Shown here: positions 1 to 9,200 of the stretch, one piece after another
Layout of the letters: each line of letters starts with the position of its first letter
How positions within the stretch are numbered: the first letter of the stretch is position 1
Origin: Pinguiococcus pyrenoidosus
Lineage: Eukaryota > Sar > Pinguiophyceae > Pinguiochrysidales > Pinguiochrysidaceae
Assembly: GCA_019677205.1 (NCBI GenBank)
Contig: JAAMXY010000027.1
Location: 5,822-26,763, forward strand
Length of the DNA: 20,942 nucleotides
Reading direction: 5' to 3'
Made by a program: the position numbers and the translations under genes
Notes under the pieces: model-generated
Told to the model about the DNA's origin: nothing
Seen by the model: only the letters and a program-made list of their open reading frames with translations
The model's database searches: none

Positions 1-3000
1 TCCTCCCATCTAGCTGCTCTGAGCGAGTTGCCGGAACCCCAGCTGTCGGTGAAGCGGCGGAGCCGGGCGTTGCGGAAGATCGACCGCGCCTCCGGAAGTA
101 TTCGTCGAGCCACAGGAATGCCTTTCTGTCTCCCAGTTTTCGTATGGCGTTCATCCAGGCGGTCTTCTCCCCAAAGGTATTGGTGGCAAGTATCACGCAG
201 AGGACTTCACCATCCGCAGGCTTCTCGTCTGACGCCTCTCGAAGCACATCTCTGCCCGTCGACTCTCGTCCACTGCTGCTGCTGCTGCTGCTGCTGCTGC
301 GGCGAAGCTCCACAGGTTCGCTCCTCGACCTCGGCAGGAGACTACTGGTCCGGTGCTCCACGCCAGCAGATTTCTGTTCGGCCTGAATATCTCCACGAAG
401 GTCCTCGCCTTGGGCCTGGCGCGATCTCTCCATGAAGCTCATGTTCAACGACATGTCGAAGTCGGAGGACACGTCCTCTGGCTCGTCCTCGAGCTCGGGA
501 AACGCCACCTCTAGCGCAGTTGGTCCTCTTCCAGCTTGCCGAGCAAGAATCAAGTTGCTCGCATCCGCTTTCACGAGGTGCAACGGAAAGCACACGGCGA
601 AAAGGTGAAGCGTCTCCGGCAGACGGTGCTGAGAAGGTCGTCTCTTGCGTCGCTGCCCGTTGGCCGAGGTCGCAATTCGAAGCCGAGAAATGGCCCCGGA
701 GACCCCCCCGGCTGGAGACGGCTCCGATCTGGCTGCGCGTGCGACAGACGAATCAGATTTTCGCCGCCGCCTTTTCGGGGCCGCCGGAGCTTCATTGTCA
801 AGCTTGCGAAACTTCGATTTGAAGTCGTTCTGGGAGGCTTGGGATCGTCCGAAGAAGGCACGCAGCAGCTTCGGCTTCTTGGTAAGATTGTCCAGCTCAG
901 CGGGCGCGACGGACGCGGCGCTGCCATTGAGAAGAGCGGAAAGGTCGTCGCTCACCTCGCTCGGACGGATCTGCATGGACTCATCGTACGATGCCGAGCG
1001 TGGCTCCCGGCCCCTGGGCCGGAAGACGGGCCCCGAGAGATGACCAGCCTGCTCTGCAAGACTGGAGGGTCGCCGTCGGCCCTGGAGAATGTGGTGTCGA
1101 GGTTAGGTCGCGTCCACAGAAGTCGCAACAAGATGGCACTTTCACCTTCTCTGGACGAATCGTCCGCACGAAGCCGAGGTCCTCTACGGCTGCCTTCTCG
1201 AGGCGAAGGACGTAGGAGTCGATCAAGTCAGGCTTGCTGCCGATGCGCGTGCCTCGAAGGCATCGTGGACGATTCCACGCTTCGCACCATCTTCGGTCAA
1301 ACTCGCTGAGCCTCAAGTACTCAAACACGGCCCCATCAATCCCTCCCCTCGTCAGTTGCAGCTCGTGCATGATGAGCTGTAACTCAGACGAGGCGAGGAA
1401 TCCCCTGCGACCAAAGCGGTAGCAATACAGCATCCCACTGATCTCGTGCCGCTTGAAGTGCTTGGGTTGCTCCTTGAAGACGGGATACATCAGAATCGAT
1501 TCTGCAAACGCCCGGGTCCGAGAGCGTTCCGCTTCTTCGACCAAAGCGGGTTCAGGTCCGCTCCTGTTCTCCTGACGGGTGTTTCGGATCAAGCGCTGGG
1601 CGCCCTTCTTAATTGCTGCCTTCAGCGTCTTCTCCCGGCGGACAAAGTCGACGGAGAGCGCTCGCACCGCGTCTCGCAAAGCAAGCTTGAAACTCCGCAG
1701 CGCGTCCTCCTTGTGTTTCGGGACGAAGTACCTCAAGCCCACTGCAAAGGCAAAGTGTCGAACGTTGACGAGGTACAGGAAGAGGCTAGCGGCGACGGCC
1801 AGGGCGGCCATCACGAGGAACACCACAGCCGTCAGCATCGGATCCGTCCAATTGAGAATGTTGCCAAGCTTCTCTATGGTGGACGCCAAGCGGTTGGCAA
1901 GTGCCTGCAAACGCAAGGACGACCTCAGGAACTTCTTGAACCTCTGCTGGATGCCGCCTTGGCTTTCCCCGTCCCCGCGGGGCTTCTCCCAGATGTCCAC
2001 CGGCTCCTTCACCGCGTGCTTCGCGCCGTAGTAGCTCAGGAAGATGATCAAAGCGCAGACCACGACCGGCAACTCATGGAGGCTGGCCTTCAACGTGATA
2101 TAGAAGTGGAAGGCGAGAAGCGTGGCCGAGAAACCGGGGTGACACCTCCAGCAGCATGCCTGCTGGACGAACAAGTACCAGTTGGGCTTCTTCTTCATCA
2201 GCTTCTCAAGCCGGATGAAGGCCTTCTTGAACGCCGCATAGCAGAGCATCCCAAAGTCCAGCTCATCGCTCTCGTCGGGCTCTGCCTCCAGCTCGTGGGA
2301 GACGAGAGGTGGACGCCGAAGGTACACGTACGGCAAGGGTGCCGTCAACGTCAGTTCGACTTTCAGGCGGATGAAACCAAGGTGCTCCCCGCGCGGCAGT
2401 CCAAACCCTGGATAGCGCGTTCCCGGCACCACCGCTCGGTATTGCCCATCCCTATTGAAGATCGTGCCCTGGATATCAGGGTAGAGATGGAACCAGCCCT
2501 CCAGCACAGCGGTGCCAGGCCGTCTCTTCCGCCCGGCGCCATTCGCGCGAGGTAGGACCCAGTTGAGCAGAGAGGGCAACCCTTGCCTCCCGCCCGCGTC
2601 GTGCTCCTGGTGATGGTGGTGATCATGCTGGTGATCAGGACGACTGTGAATGAGGTCATCTAGCTTTTGCCGGGGTGTGGCTGCAGGCGGCGAGCTGTCG
2701 GTCGAAGTGCGGCTGACCGTGCTCAGTCGCAGCCTGCTCTCCACCGAGCCGTTCTGAGAAGCGGGAGAGCAGAGGCCAAGGCTCGGACCGCCCCAGACGT
2801 CGGACTCCCGAGCGCTCTCTTCTGAGGCCCGTCCACCGTCGCCTGGTGTAGCAGCAACGCGGCCCCCCAGTGCTCCGTCGAACTTGGGGTGCTCGGACCG
2901 CAGCCTGATGGCGCCGGACTTTCCGTCCTGCTTCGCCATCTGGCGAAGGTCCGAGTTCGGATTTGCATGGTGTCGCGGGTTCGGAAGCCAGGGTCGCAGC

Positions 3001-4119
3001 ACGAGCGAGCTCAGGGGGATGACGATGGATCCATGGACCGTGTGATTCCGGAAGTGCTGGTGCTCGACGACCTTGATTTTCAGGTCGCTCGAGGGATCCA
3101 GGACGCTGTCGAAATGCAGCATGTCGTTCCACACGGGATCCTCCGGAGAGCCAACCTCCTCGTACACGCTGGTCTTGCGGACCGAGTCCTCGAACTCCGC
3201 GACCACGTAGCACGATCTCTTCACGCCCACGGAGCGCGCTTCGTAGACGACGACCCGCAGTGCTCCGACGCTCGTCCTGACCGAGCTCTGCGTGGTCGTA
3301 TTGTCCGCCCGGGCCAGGAACAAGGACGTCGACGTCGGACCCAGCCCAAGCTCCGCGCTCTTGGCTTGCCGCATGTGGAAGCCCACCTCTTCAAGCGCCG
3401 AAGCCGGCGAGTTCTCGTGCAGCTGGTGAATGTGGTCCATCCCGATTCGCAACCTGCCAATGCAAATGCGCCCCTCGAACTGCAGGTCCGCATAGAGCTG
3501 CACGCCGATCGCCTTCGCCGACTTGGGGATCGTGAAGGACTCCGAGAACTTCCACTGCCAGGACCAGCCCGCCTGCTCGCCAGCCACGGTTCTCGTGGTG
3601 AGCAGGGGCACCGCCTTGACTTTCGGCCGCACGTAGTCGCCTTTGCTCTCCTCCGCCTCGTCCAAGACTCGCTCCTTCCTGCTAGGATCCTCGCTCTCCG
3701 CTTTCAGCGCCAGCTCGATGAAGTCGCCGCCCTTGTGTGCCACGACGAACTCGTCCGTGTCTCTGGCCGAGTTGAGCAAGTCGTTGTCGCTCTCGGGAAA
3801 GGCCACCACACGTGCGAAAGCGTCCACCACTTCGACGTTCAGTCTCCTCTCCATCTCCAGCTTGGCACCTGGATTGCCAGACCTCCCTTGTCAGCCTCTT
3901 CGGGCCTCCTTTGAGCGCTTCTGCTGGCGAGCAACTGAAGTCTGTACCTGCCAGCATGATTACAACTTCGTCCTCGGCGTCGTCCACCTCGGGGTTGTGC
4001 GCCCAGTTATGCGTAGCAGCATGTACGCGCCTCCACGCCTTGCCCATGCTGTCGGCGAGCGCGCCTAGGCGGCTTTGCTTGCGAGGAGCAGCCATTCCGC
4101 CTCTCGTCCGGTCCGTCAC
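1..4119 (-). CDS. MCTP-like multi-C2 transmembrane protein with long C-terminal extension (partial, 3' end outside window)
   Basis: Rebuilt exons are 4119-3948, 3868-1146 and 1081 to beyond base 1. Intron 1 (3869-3947, 79 nt) is phase 1; intron 2 (1082-1145, 64 nt) is phase 0 with a CTAAC branch point. The product exceeds 1,320 residues. A C2-like region lies near residues 55-200, a clear C2 domain near 259-350, a His-rich linker near 467-480 and another C2-like stretch near 510-575. Two hydrophobic segments (about 635-675 and 735-765) flank a motif resembling the NWT motif of the MCTP C-terminal (PRT_C) region. In known MCTPs this region anchors the protein in ER or contact-site membranes while the C2 domains bind Ca2+ and phospholipid. 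Here at least 560 further residues follow: a basic, Ser-rich linker, a poly-Ser tract, and an end resembling the last helix of a PH domain (GEKTAWMNAIRKLG, bases 172-131). ATG 4119 is the first start in frame; ATG 4095 is an alternative. MCTP assignment is inferred from fold pattern. Confidence 0.7.
273..299. repeat. CTG/CAG trinucleotide tract coding poly-serine
   Basis: Nine uninterrupted CTG units on the plus strand are read as AGC serine codons on the minus strand, inside the C-terminal extension of the MCTP-like gene. With the adjoining AGT codon they give nine serines in a row. The tract sits in a low-complexity linker just before the PH-like end and is probably length-variable. It also explains the spurious poly-Leu and poly-Ala frames seen in other readings here. 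Confidence 0.9.
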
Positions 4120-4406
4120 CGGGCGCTTTCCGCGCGGAGGCGGCTGCCCTCAGCTGATGCAGAAGGCGCCGCTCTCGTCGCACAGTTTCTGTAGAGACGG
4201 AGAGGCCTCCGCACCTATCGTGTGGCGGTCATAGCGCCTCGAGAAGGCGCTTTTCGAGATGGCGCTTTCGGCCGAACTGGAGACCGAACTTCTGTGGGTT
4301 CCAGAATTCATGCACTGTTTCCGATGACTTTCGCTGCGGCGGTTCCCGCCAAAACGCGGCGGGAGAACCGTATCTTTCCCCCAAGTGTTTCGCGCCAAAA
4401 GCGCCA
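4120..4406. promoter_or_regulatory. Divergent promoter spacer between the MCTP-like gene and cycloeucalenol cycloisomerase
   Basis: This 287-bp non-coding stretch separates two head-to-head start codons, so it must hold both promoters and 5' UTRs. No TATA box is evident. It is rich in GGCGC/GCGCC elements (for example around 4168, 4247, 4261 and 4391), and one E2F-like element is listed separately. Frames that read through it match no family I recognise. Confidence 0.6.
4388..4399 (+). promoter_or_regulatory. E2F/DP-like element TTTCGCGCCAAA
   Basis: TTTCGCGCCAAA fits the E2F consensus TTTSGCGC on both strands (its reverse complement is TTTGGCGCGAAA). It ends 7 nt before the chosen ATG of the cycloisomerase gene, so it would lie in the 5' UTR or core promoter. 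In plants and algae E2F sites mark S-phase genes. Whether this copy is bound is unknown, and in GC-rich DNA it could arise by chance. Confidence 0.3.
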
Positions 4407-5820
4407 ATGTCGGCAGAGATGGCCGCTGGCCTCGGCGCGATGCTCGCAGACGTCCCGTCCGAGATGGGGACCATCTTCCTGGCGATGCTGGTGGCGCTGC
4501 TAACCACTGGACAGCTGCTGCAGCGCCGGTACCGTGCGTCTTCGCGGCGTTTCTGTTGCGTCTTGGCACTAAGATGGGGTGCCTTTCTGGATGTAGTGCG
4601 GATCGCAAGACAGGCCATTGGCTGCCTGGCCCCGAGGCGCCTGGAAAGCGCGCGTACGAGGTGTTCGCGGCGTGGTACTCGCCCTTTTGGATGGGTGTGT
4701 TCGGGGTGGTGATCGCTCTGCAGATGTATGAGGACTTCCGCGAGACGGAATACCTGGCGCTGTGCGGCGCGCTGGCTCTCCCGCTGTTCTTGCAGCCTCT
4801 GCTTTTCCCTGGCAAGGCGGACGGCAGTCTTCCGCTGCGCCAGAGGTTCGTTGTGGACGAGCAAGTGGCACGTTGTGGCGTGTCCGGGGCTCAAGGGATG
4901 CTTTGCAGGTATGGCGTCAAGGCGAACTTGTGGCTGTGGGTCTACAGCTTCATCGGCAACTACTGGTATACCCACTACTTCTACAACGTGCTGCGCGCGG
5001 AGTATACGTTCCCCTCCTGGCGCTTGAATCACGTGCCCTTCGCGTTGTTCTTCGCCACGCATTTCTACTTCTCGTCCTATCACGTGCTGTCAAACACGAT
5101 TCTGAGGTCCGTTCCTTCTGCATATGCTCTTTCTTGTTTGTGTTTGTGTTTGTGTTTGTGTTTGTGTTTGTGTTTGTGTTTGTGTTTGTGTTTGTGTTTG
5201 TGTTTGTGTTTGTGTTTGCGTGGTGTGGGAAGTGGAGAAGAGGACGGGGGAGTGGAGGAGGAGGGGAGTGGAGGAGGAGGGGAGCGGGCACCATGGTAGA
5301 GTTGCACCATCGGACAGTTGCACCATAGGACGGTTGCAACATGCCAGGATTCACGTATCAGCCCAATTCATCCGATCTCTCTGCTGCACCCAGGAAAATT
5401 GCAACTACCTACTCGGCAGGCGCAACAAGGTGGACGTTCTCCGCGCTGGTGGTGCTGTGCTTGAGCTATGTCACCGCGTTCATGGAGACCCTGACAATAG
5501 CTGGATTCCCCTATTACGCCTTCGAAAACCGGTAGGCCCCGCGTCGCAAAGCGCTCTTCAAGCCGCAAGCACCTTACCCGAGTCAACGCAGGAGAATGGC
5601 TTACACGGTTGGGTCGGCCTTCTACGGCATCTACTTCATCTACTCGTTCCCCATGTTCTTCCTTCTGGATGAGCCAGGGTATGGCCGCAAGAAGACGCTC
5701 TACAGCACCCTGGTGGATGCGTGCGGGGCGGGGATGCTCATCTTGACCTCCCTCGACATCGTGCGCCTGTGTCTCGGCATTCCGCTGACGATTCCCGGCA
5801 CTCTTTGGGAGCTCCTGTAG
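4407..5820 (+). CDS. CPI1: Cycloeucalenol cycloisomerase (cyclopropyl sterol isomerase)
   Basis: The enzyme opens the 9,19-cyclopropane ring of cycloeucalenol to give obtusifoliol, a step specific to cycloartenol-based sterol synthesis, in ER membranes. Five exons join in frame: 4407-4533, 4614-4845, 4909-5106, 5394-5531, 5592-5820 (307 residues). Introns are 80, 63, 287 and 60 nt. Family blocks read straight across the junctions: YSPFWMGV near residue 64, LLFPGKAD in exon 2, YGVKANLW and NYWYTHYFY in exon 3, YTFPSW, AFMETLTIAGFPYY in exon 4 and FIYSFPMFFLLDE in exon 5. Several hydrophobic segments agree with a multi-pass protein. Length is near that of the plant enzyme, with an extra hydrophobic segment at residues 20-40 that plant copies appear to lack. 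ATG 4407 was chosen because its frame splices in phase 1 into exon 2; ATG 4419 is possible. Family assignment is firm; exon 1 is the least certain part. Confidence 0.93.
5137..5220 (+). repeat. TTTGTG hexanucleotide microsatellite, 13 perfect copies plus one variant
   Basis: Thirteen perfect TTTGTG units (5137-5214) are followed by one TTTGCG. The array lies wholly within the third intron (5107-5393) of the cycloisomerase gene. It makes long artefactual open frames of repeated Cys-Leu, Phe-Val or Cys-Val dipeptides, none of which is coding. The unit does not match the common telomere repeats TTTAGGG or TTAGGG. Confidence 0.95.
5251..5282 (+). repeat. Purine-only 16-bp tandem repeat (two perfect copies)
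   Basis: AGTGGAGGAGGAGGGG occurs twice in direct tandem, in the same cycloisomerase intron as the hexanucleotide array. The plus strand is almost all A/G plus one T per unit, so the intron lacks a pyrimidine tract here. It regains one only just before the acceptor at 5393. Confidence 0.9.
5301..5340 (+). repeat. Second 16-bp tandem repeat, about 2.5 copies
   Basis: GTTGCACCATCGGACA (5301-5316) is followed by GTTGCACCATAGGACG (5317-5332) and a partial GTTGCAAC (5333-5340). The two full copies differ at two positions. It is the third independent tandem array in the same intron. Confidence 0.85.
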
Positions 5821-6161
5821 GATGAAACGAGTGGAGAACTTTTGATGATGGCCTCGTCCATACTTGCAGATGACGCTGAAACCATCCAACGGTCGGCAGC
5901 GCGGCCATTGATAGTTAGCACGGTGGTCCCAAGCGCGAGCTTCCAGTGAGCACTGAATGGGACCGCAGCACCGGAGATAGTGGGGGCACGACATAGGAAT
6001 GGATCGAAATAGGAAGCATGGCAGAATTGCTCCGTCAGCGGAAGCCCTGTTGCTTACAAGCGATCCTTCTTTTCACATGGTTGTACCGAGTCTGATGTCC
6101 TTGTCAAAGAGAATGACAACAACAACCACAACTACAACACCTCTTCTCCTTCATGTGTGAA

Positions 6162-6187
6162 GACCTCAGCGATTCCTCGCTGAGGTC
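6162..6187. repeat. Inverted repeat: 10-bp arms, 6-nt loop
   Basis: GACCTCAGCG and CGCTGAGGTC are perfect inverted copies separated by ATTCCT. A transcript from either strand could fold into a 10-bp stem. It lies 25 nt from the end of the kinase coding frame and 341 nt after the cycloisomerase stop, where transcripts of the two convergent genes would end or overlap. Confidence 0.8.
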
Positions 6188-6228
6188 CGGCAAGTCTCGC
6201 GGAGGTCCGGCAAGTCTCGCGGAGGTCC
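6182..6228 (+). repeat. 20-bp tandem repeat, 2.3 copies
   Basis: GAGGTCCGGCAAGTCTCGCG is repeated at 6182-6201 and 6202-6221, and a truncated third copy starts at 6222. The first copy overlaps the right arm of the neighbouring inverted repeat, so the arrays share their GAGGTC core. Confidence 0.88.
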
Positions 6229-6233
6229 CGGCA

Positions 6234-9200
6234 TCACCTCAAGCGATCTGCGGCTTGATACAAATTCTCTGACGTCGCACTTGCCTCCCGCTCGAAAGAT
6301 ACGTGGTCTGGATTGTCCACGAATCCCGGGAAAGGCTCGTACGTGTCCTCTTGGTGCAGAGCACCATCCCTCGGGGACGTTCCCGAAAGGGTAGCTTCGT
6401 CCTGTTGGAGCTCGATGACCGCGACGTCATTGCTGCCAAGCTCGAGGTCCGGAAGGTCCTCAGACACGGACGATGCCACGCTGTCTTCCGCGTCACTTCG
6501 TGTTCTCCTGCGAAGCGCGCTGAAGAAAGACAATTGGAGACCAGTGGTTTGCGTCGCGGCAGAGCCGTCCTCGCGCCCACCCGTCCGTTTCGGCATGCTC
6601 ACGGGCCTGACGTTTCGCTTCCGCTTCACTGAGTTGGTGGCGCGGTACTTCCCTGCAAGTGAGTCGTGAGCTTGTTTTCAGCGGATCGGGTCTGTATGCA
6701 GATGTCATGCAGCGTTTGGGGGCTCGGGAACTTACCGTTTCCCAACATGCCCTCGAGTTCTTCCAGCCAGGTCATCGAACTTGATCTGCCATGAGCACCC
6801 TTCGCGTTTCCCCGCGTGGCGGCTTCAGCGGCCGAAGGCAGATCCTTCGCAGCTGCCTCGGCGAGGCCCTCTGCAGGCACGCCGTCGGCCTTCGCCCGAA
6901 CCGGCGAGTCCTCATCGCCTGGCGGAGACGACGACGTCTTTGACGAATGAAAGTCCGTAACCAAGTCGCACGAGGGAGATGGGCTCTTGGCGGCTGCGGC
7001 TCTCTCGTATTCCTGCATCGCCGCGTCGGTTGGACCGTGCATTGATATCACGCGGTGGCCCATCCTCCTGATCGACTGCATGAGCGACCCCTGCATCGAG
7101 CCCGGGCGGTCCTGTCCGAGCTTCAAGCCGCGTCGCAACGAGTTCGTATCACCGGCGCGAGCAGAGGCTCCGACGCCCAGGGCTTTCTCGCTGGGGGCAG
7201 TCGGACCGCCGGAAGCTGCGCCGTCTTCCACCGACGCCTTCTGCTGCTCGCTCCCGCCTTCGTGTCGCTCCAGGAGTCGAGAAACGGAGAAGCTGCTCCG
7301 CGACGGCTTCTTCGTGTCCACCTGGACGGGTCCAAAGCTCACATCTTCGTCGCTGTCATACGGCTTCGTATCCACGGAGTGCTCTTCCTCTACCCTCGGT
7401 GCCGGTGGTGGATTGTAGGGAAACTTTCGCAGGAAGGCCTCAAAGGTGTTGTCCACTTTCCGCAGGATCTGATCCAGCGAGTCCTCGAGCAGGAGCCTGG
7501 GGTGCGGATCCTTCGTGGGGGAGCTGGCATCGTCGGGATCGTCAAAGAACGACCGCGTCCTTGCCGCGGCAATCGCCATCTGGAGCCCGTACACCCAAAA
7601 GTTCCGCGCGGCCACGTTGGGTGCAGCGATGGTCGCCAACACTTGTCGGCGCTCATTCAGGACCGTGAATATCGGATTCGCCGCGGGTACCTCATCGTCC
7701 GAACGCTTGTTGAAATCCCCGAACGGTCCACCGATATAGTAATTCTTCCTCAGGACGATGCGCTTCACCGTGGACCGGACACCCATTGGCCCCAGCTCGT
7801 TGCCGACCCACTCCAATGCGAACACCCCGGATCTCCTCCCCACCGCCGCGACGTCGTCTTCTTCTATGATGCCGGCGTCCTCGAGCAGGGAATTCTGCAT
7901 CTGCCGGAGGCGGAAGAAGCGCACATGCGGTGCCCTTTGGCGTGCCCTGGACGTAGGATACTTCAGCAGGAAAGCGCCTCCAGCGAGGCGCGAAAGCACA
8001 TGCCAGCGCTGCCTCCATCGCTCGTGCTTCGACAGACCGGCCGAGACAATTTCCCTGTCGTACATGAATCCGAAGCCGTAGCGCAGATCCACCGGCATGA
8101 TGGTACCATGGCTATCTTCCTCTTCGTCAAGCAGGATGCTGTGGAAGGATCCTTCTGCGCGGGCGTGGTGGGAAAAGCTGCCCGGCGACTCCGAGCTCTG
8201 GACGTTGTGCCAGAGCTGAATCAGGGATCGTAGCCCCCAAGCCCATGCGGACACTCGGGACTCGGCCGACCCGTCCGCGACGTCTTCTTCCGTGGCGTAG
8301 AGCTCCAGCACGCGGCGAAGCGTGCGGACGCGGATCCCAGGCCGACGGACTCCTGCGGCATCCCTCTTCTCTCTAATAACCTTGACGTCTATAACTTCCC
8401 GAAGAGGGATGTCGCGGACCCCGTGGCTCTTCATTGCCCGGAGAGAGCCCCTGCTGTGCAGGCGTTCGCTTCGGAAGCCCACCACGTTCTCCCGGACTTG
8501 CTCGTTCTCCGTGGTCACAGGTTGTTGCCCAAACCAGCTGAAGTCGTTGCTCTTGCTATTCTTCAAGACCCTCTTCTTGCCACTCGCTTCTGGCTTTTTT
8601 CTATGCTCTGCGGCAGGTGCAGTCGGCGAGGCGTCCTCGCCAGCCTCATCGGCCGCTTTCGCTTCCCCAATCGCTCTCGAGGACTGGCTGGCTTGCCCAA
8701 ACCTTCTCACGGTCATATGCGCCAGCGAATGGCGCTTCGGCGTGCCAGGAGCCGCGGCGGCCACCTTTGTCTCTGCCTCGTGAGGAGCGGCTCGTTTCCT
8801 CAGCTCGGAGTTCTTGGTCGAGTCCGACTTGCTGCGCAGGAGATCCGGAGGTGGCGGCGGCGGGGGGTGGATGTTCGGATTCCGAGTACTGCTGTGCGAG
8901 TACGGATTCAAGCCGAAGCCAAGCCTCGTCGTACCCGTTCCGCTTGATGCCGACAGAGCGGCAGCCTTCGCCCCCATCGCAACGGCGCCTGCGATGGTGG
9001 GCAGCAGTCGACCCCAGCTCAGATACTGCAGATCCGGGGTGATCCTCACGTAGCGCTCGTGCACCCTCTGCTTGCGGTCGTTCGCCACGGATTTGAGGAA
9101 GACGTGACCGCCAAGCATGGACGTGATCGCAAAGCGCTCCCATTCCGTCTCGCGGACCTCCCTCTCCCGTTCCGCCATCCGGCGCTCTAGTCTGTTCACG

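Larger units (their letters stand above)
5821..6233. other. Spacer between convergent cycloisomerase and kinase genes
   Basis: About 410 bp lie between two stop codons facing each other, so both 3' UTRs and poly(A) sites should be here. No canonical AATAAA is seen. A CAA-rich stretch (6116-6140) precedes a hairpin and a 20-bp tandem repeat, listed separately. Frames crossing the spacer match nothing I recognise. Confidence 0.6.

Noticed and set aside
571-927. Minus-strand 118-codon frame, and the plus-strand frame 536-1309
   Set aside because: Another minus-strand frame is open without interruption from 1081 to 1, joins the MCTP exon in phase and ends in a PH-like segment, so these are shadows.
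1446-2555. Plus-strand 369-codon open frame
   Set aside because: It is antisense to the C2/membrane exon of the MCTP-like gene, whose reading frame has recognisable domains. Long antisense frames are expected from GC-rich codon bias.
2889-3914. Plus-strand 341-codon open frame
   Set aside because: It mirrors the N-terminal C2 exon of the minus-strand MCTP-like gene and has no recognisable motif of its own.
5137-5220. Possible telomere remnant or CRISPR-like array
   Set aside because: The unit TTTGTG has no spacers, so it is not CRISPR. It does not match common telomere repeats and it sits inside an intron.
5124-5672. Long frames with Cys-Val, Cys-Leu or Phe-Val dipeptide runs, and Thr-Asn runs on the minus strand
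   Set aside because: They translate the intronic TTTGTG microsatellite. Removing 5107-5393 restores the conserved cycloisomerase sequence exactly in frame.
7055-8233. Plus-strand 392-codon open frame
   Set aside because: It is antisense to the large PH-like exon of the kinase gene. The minus-strand frame has splice continuity and domain patterns; the plus strand does not.
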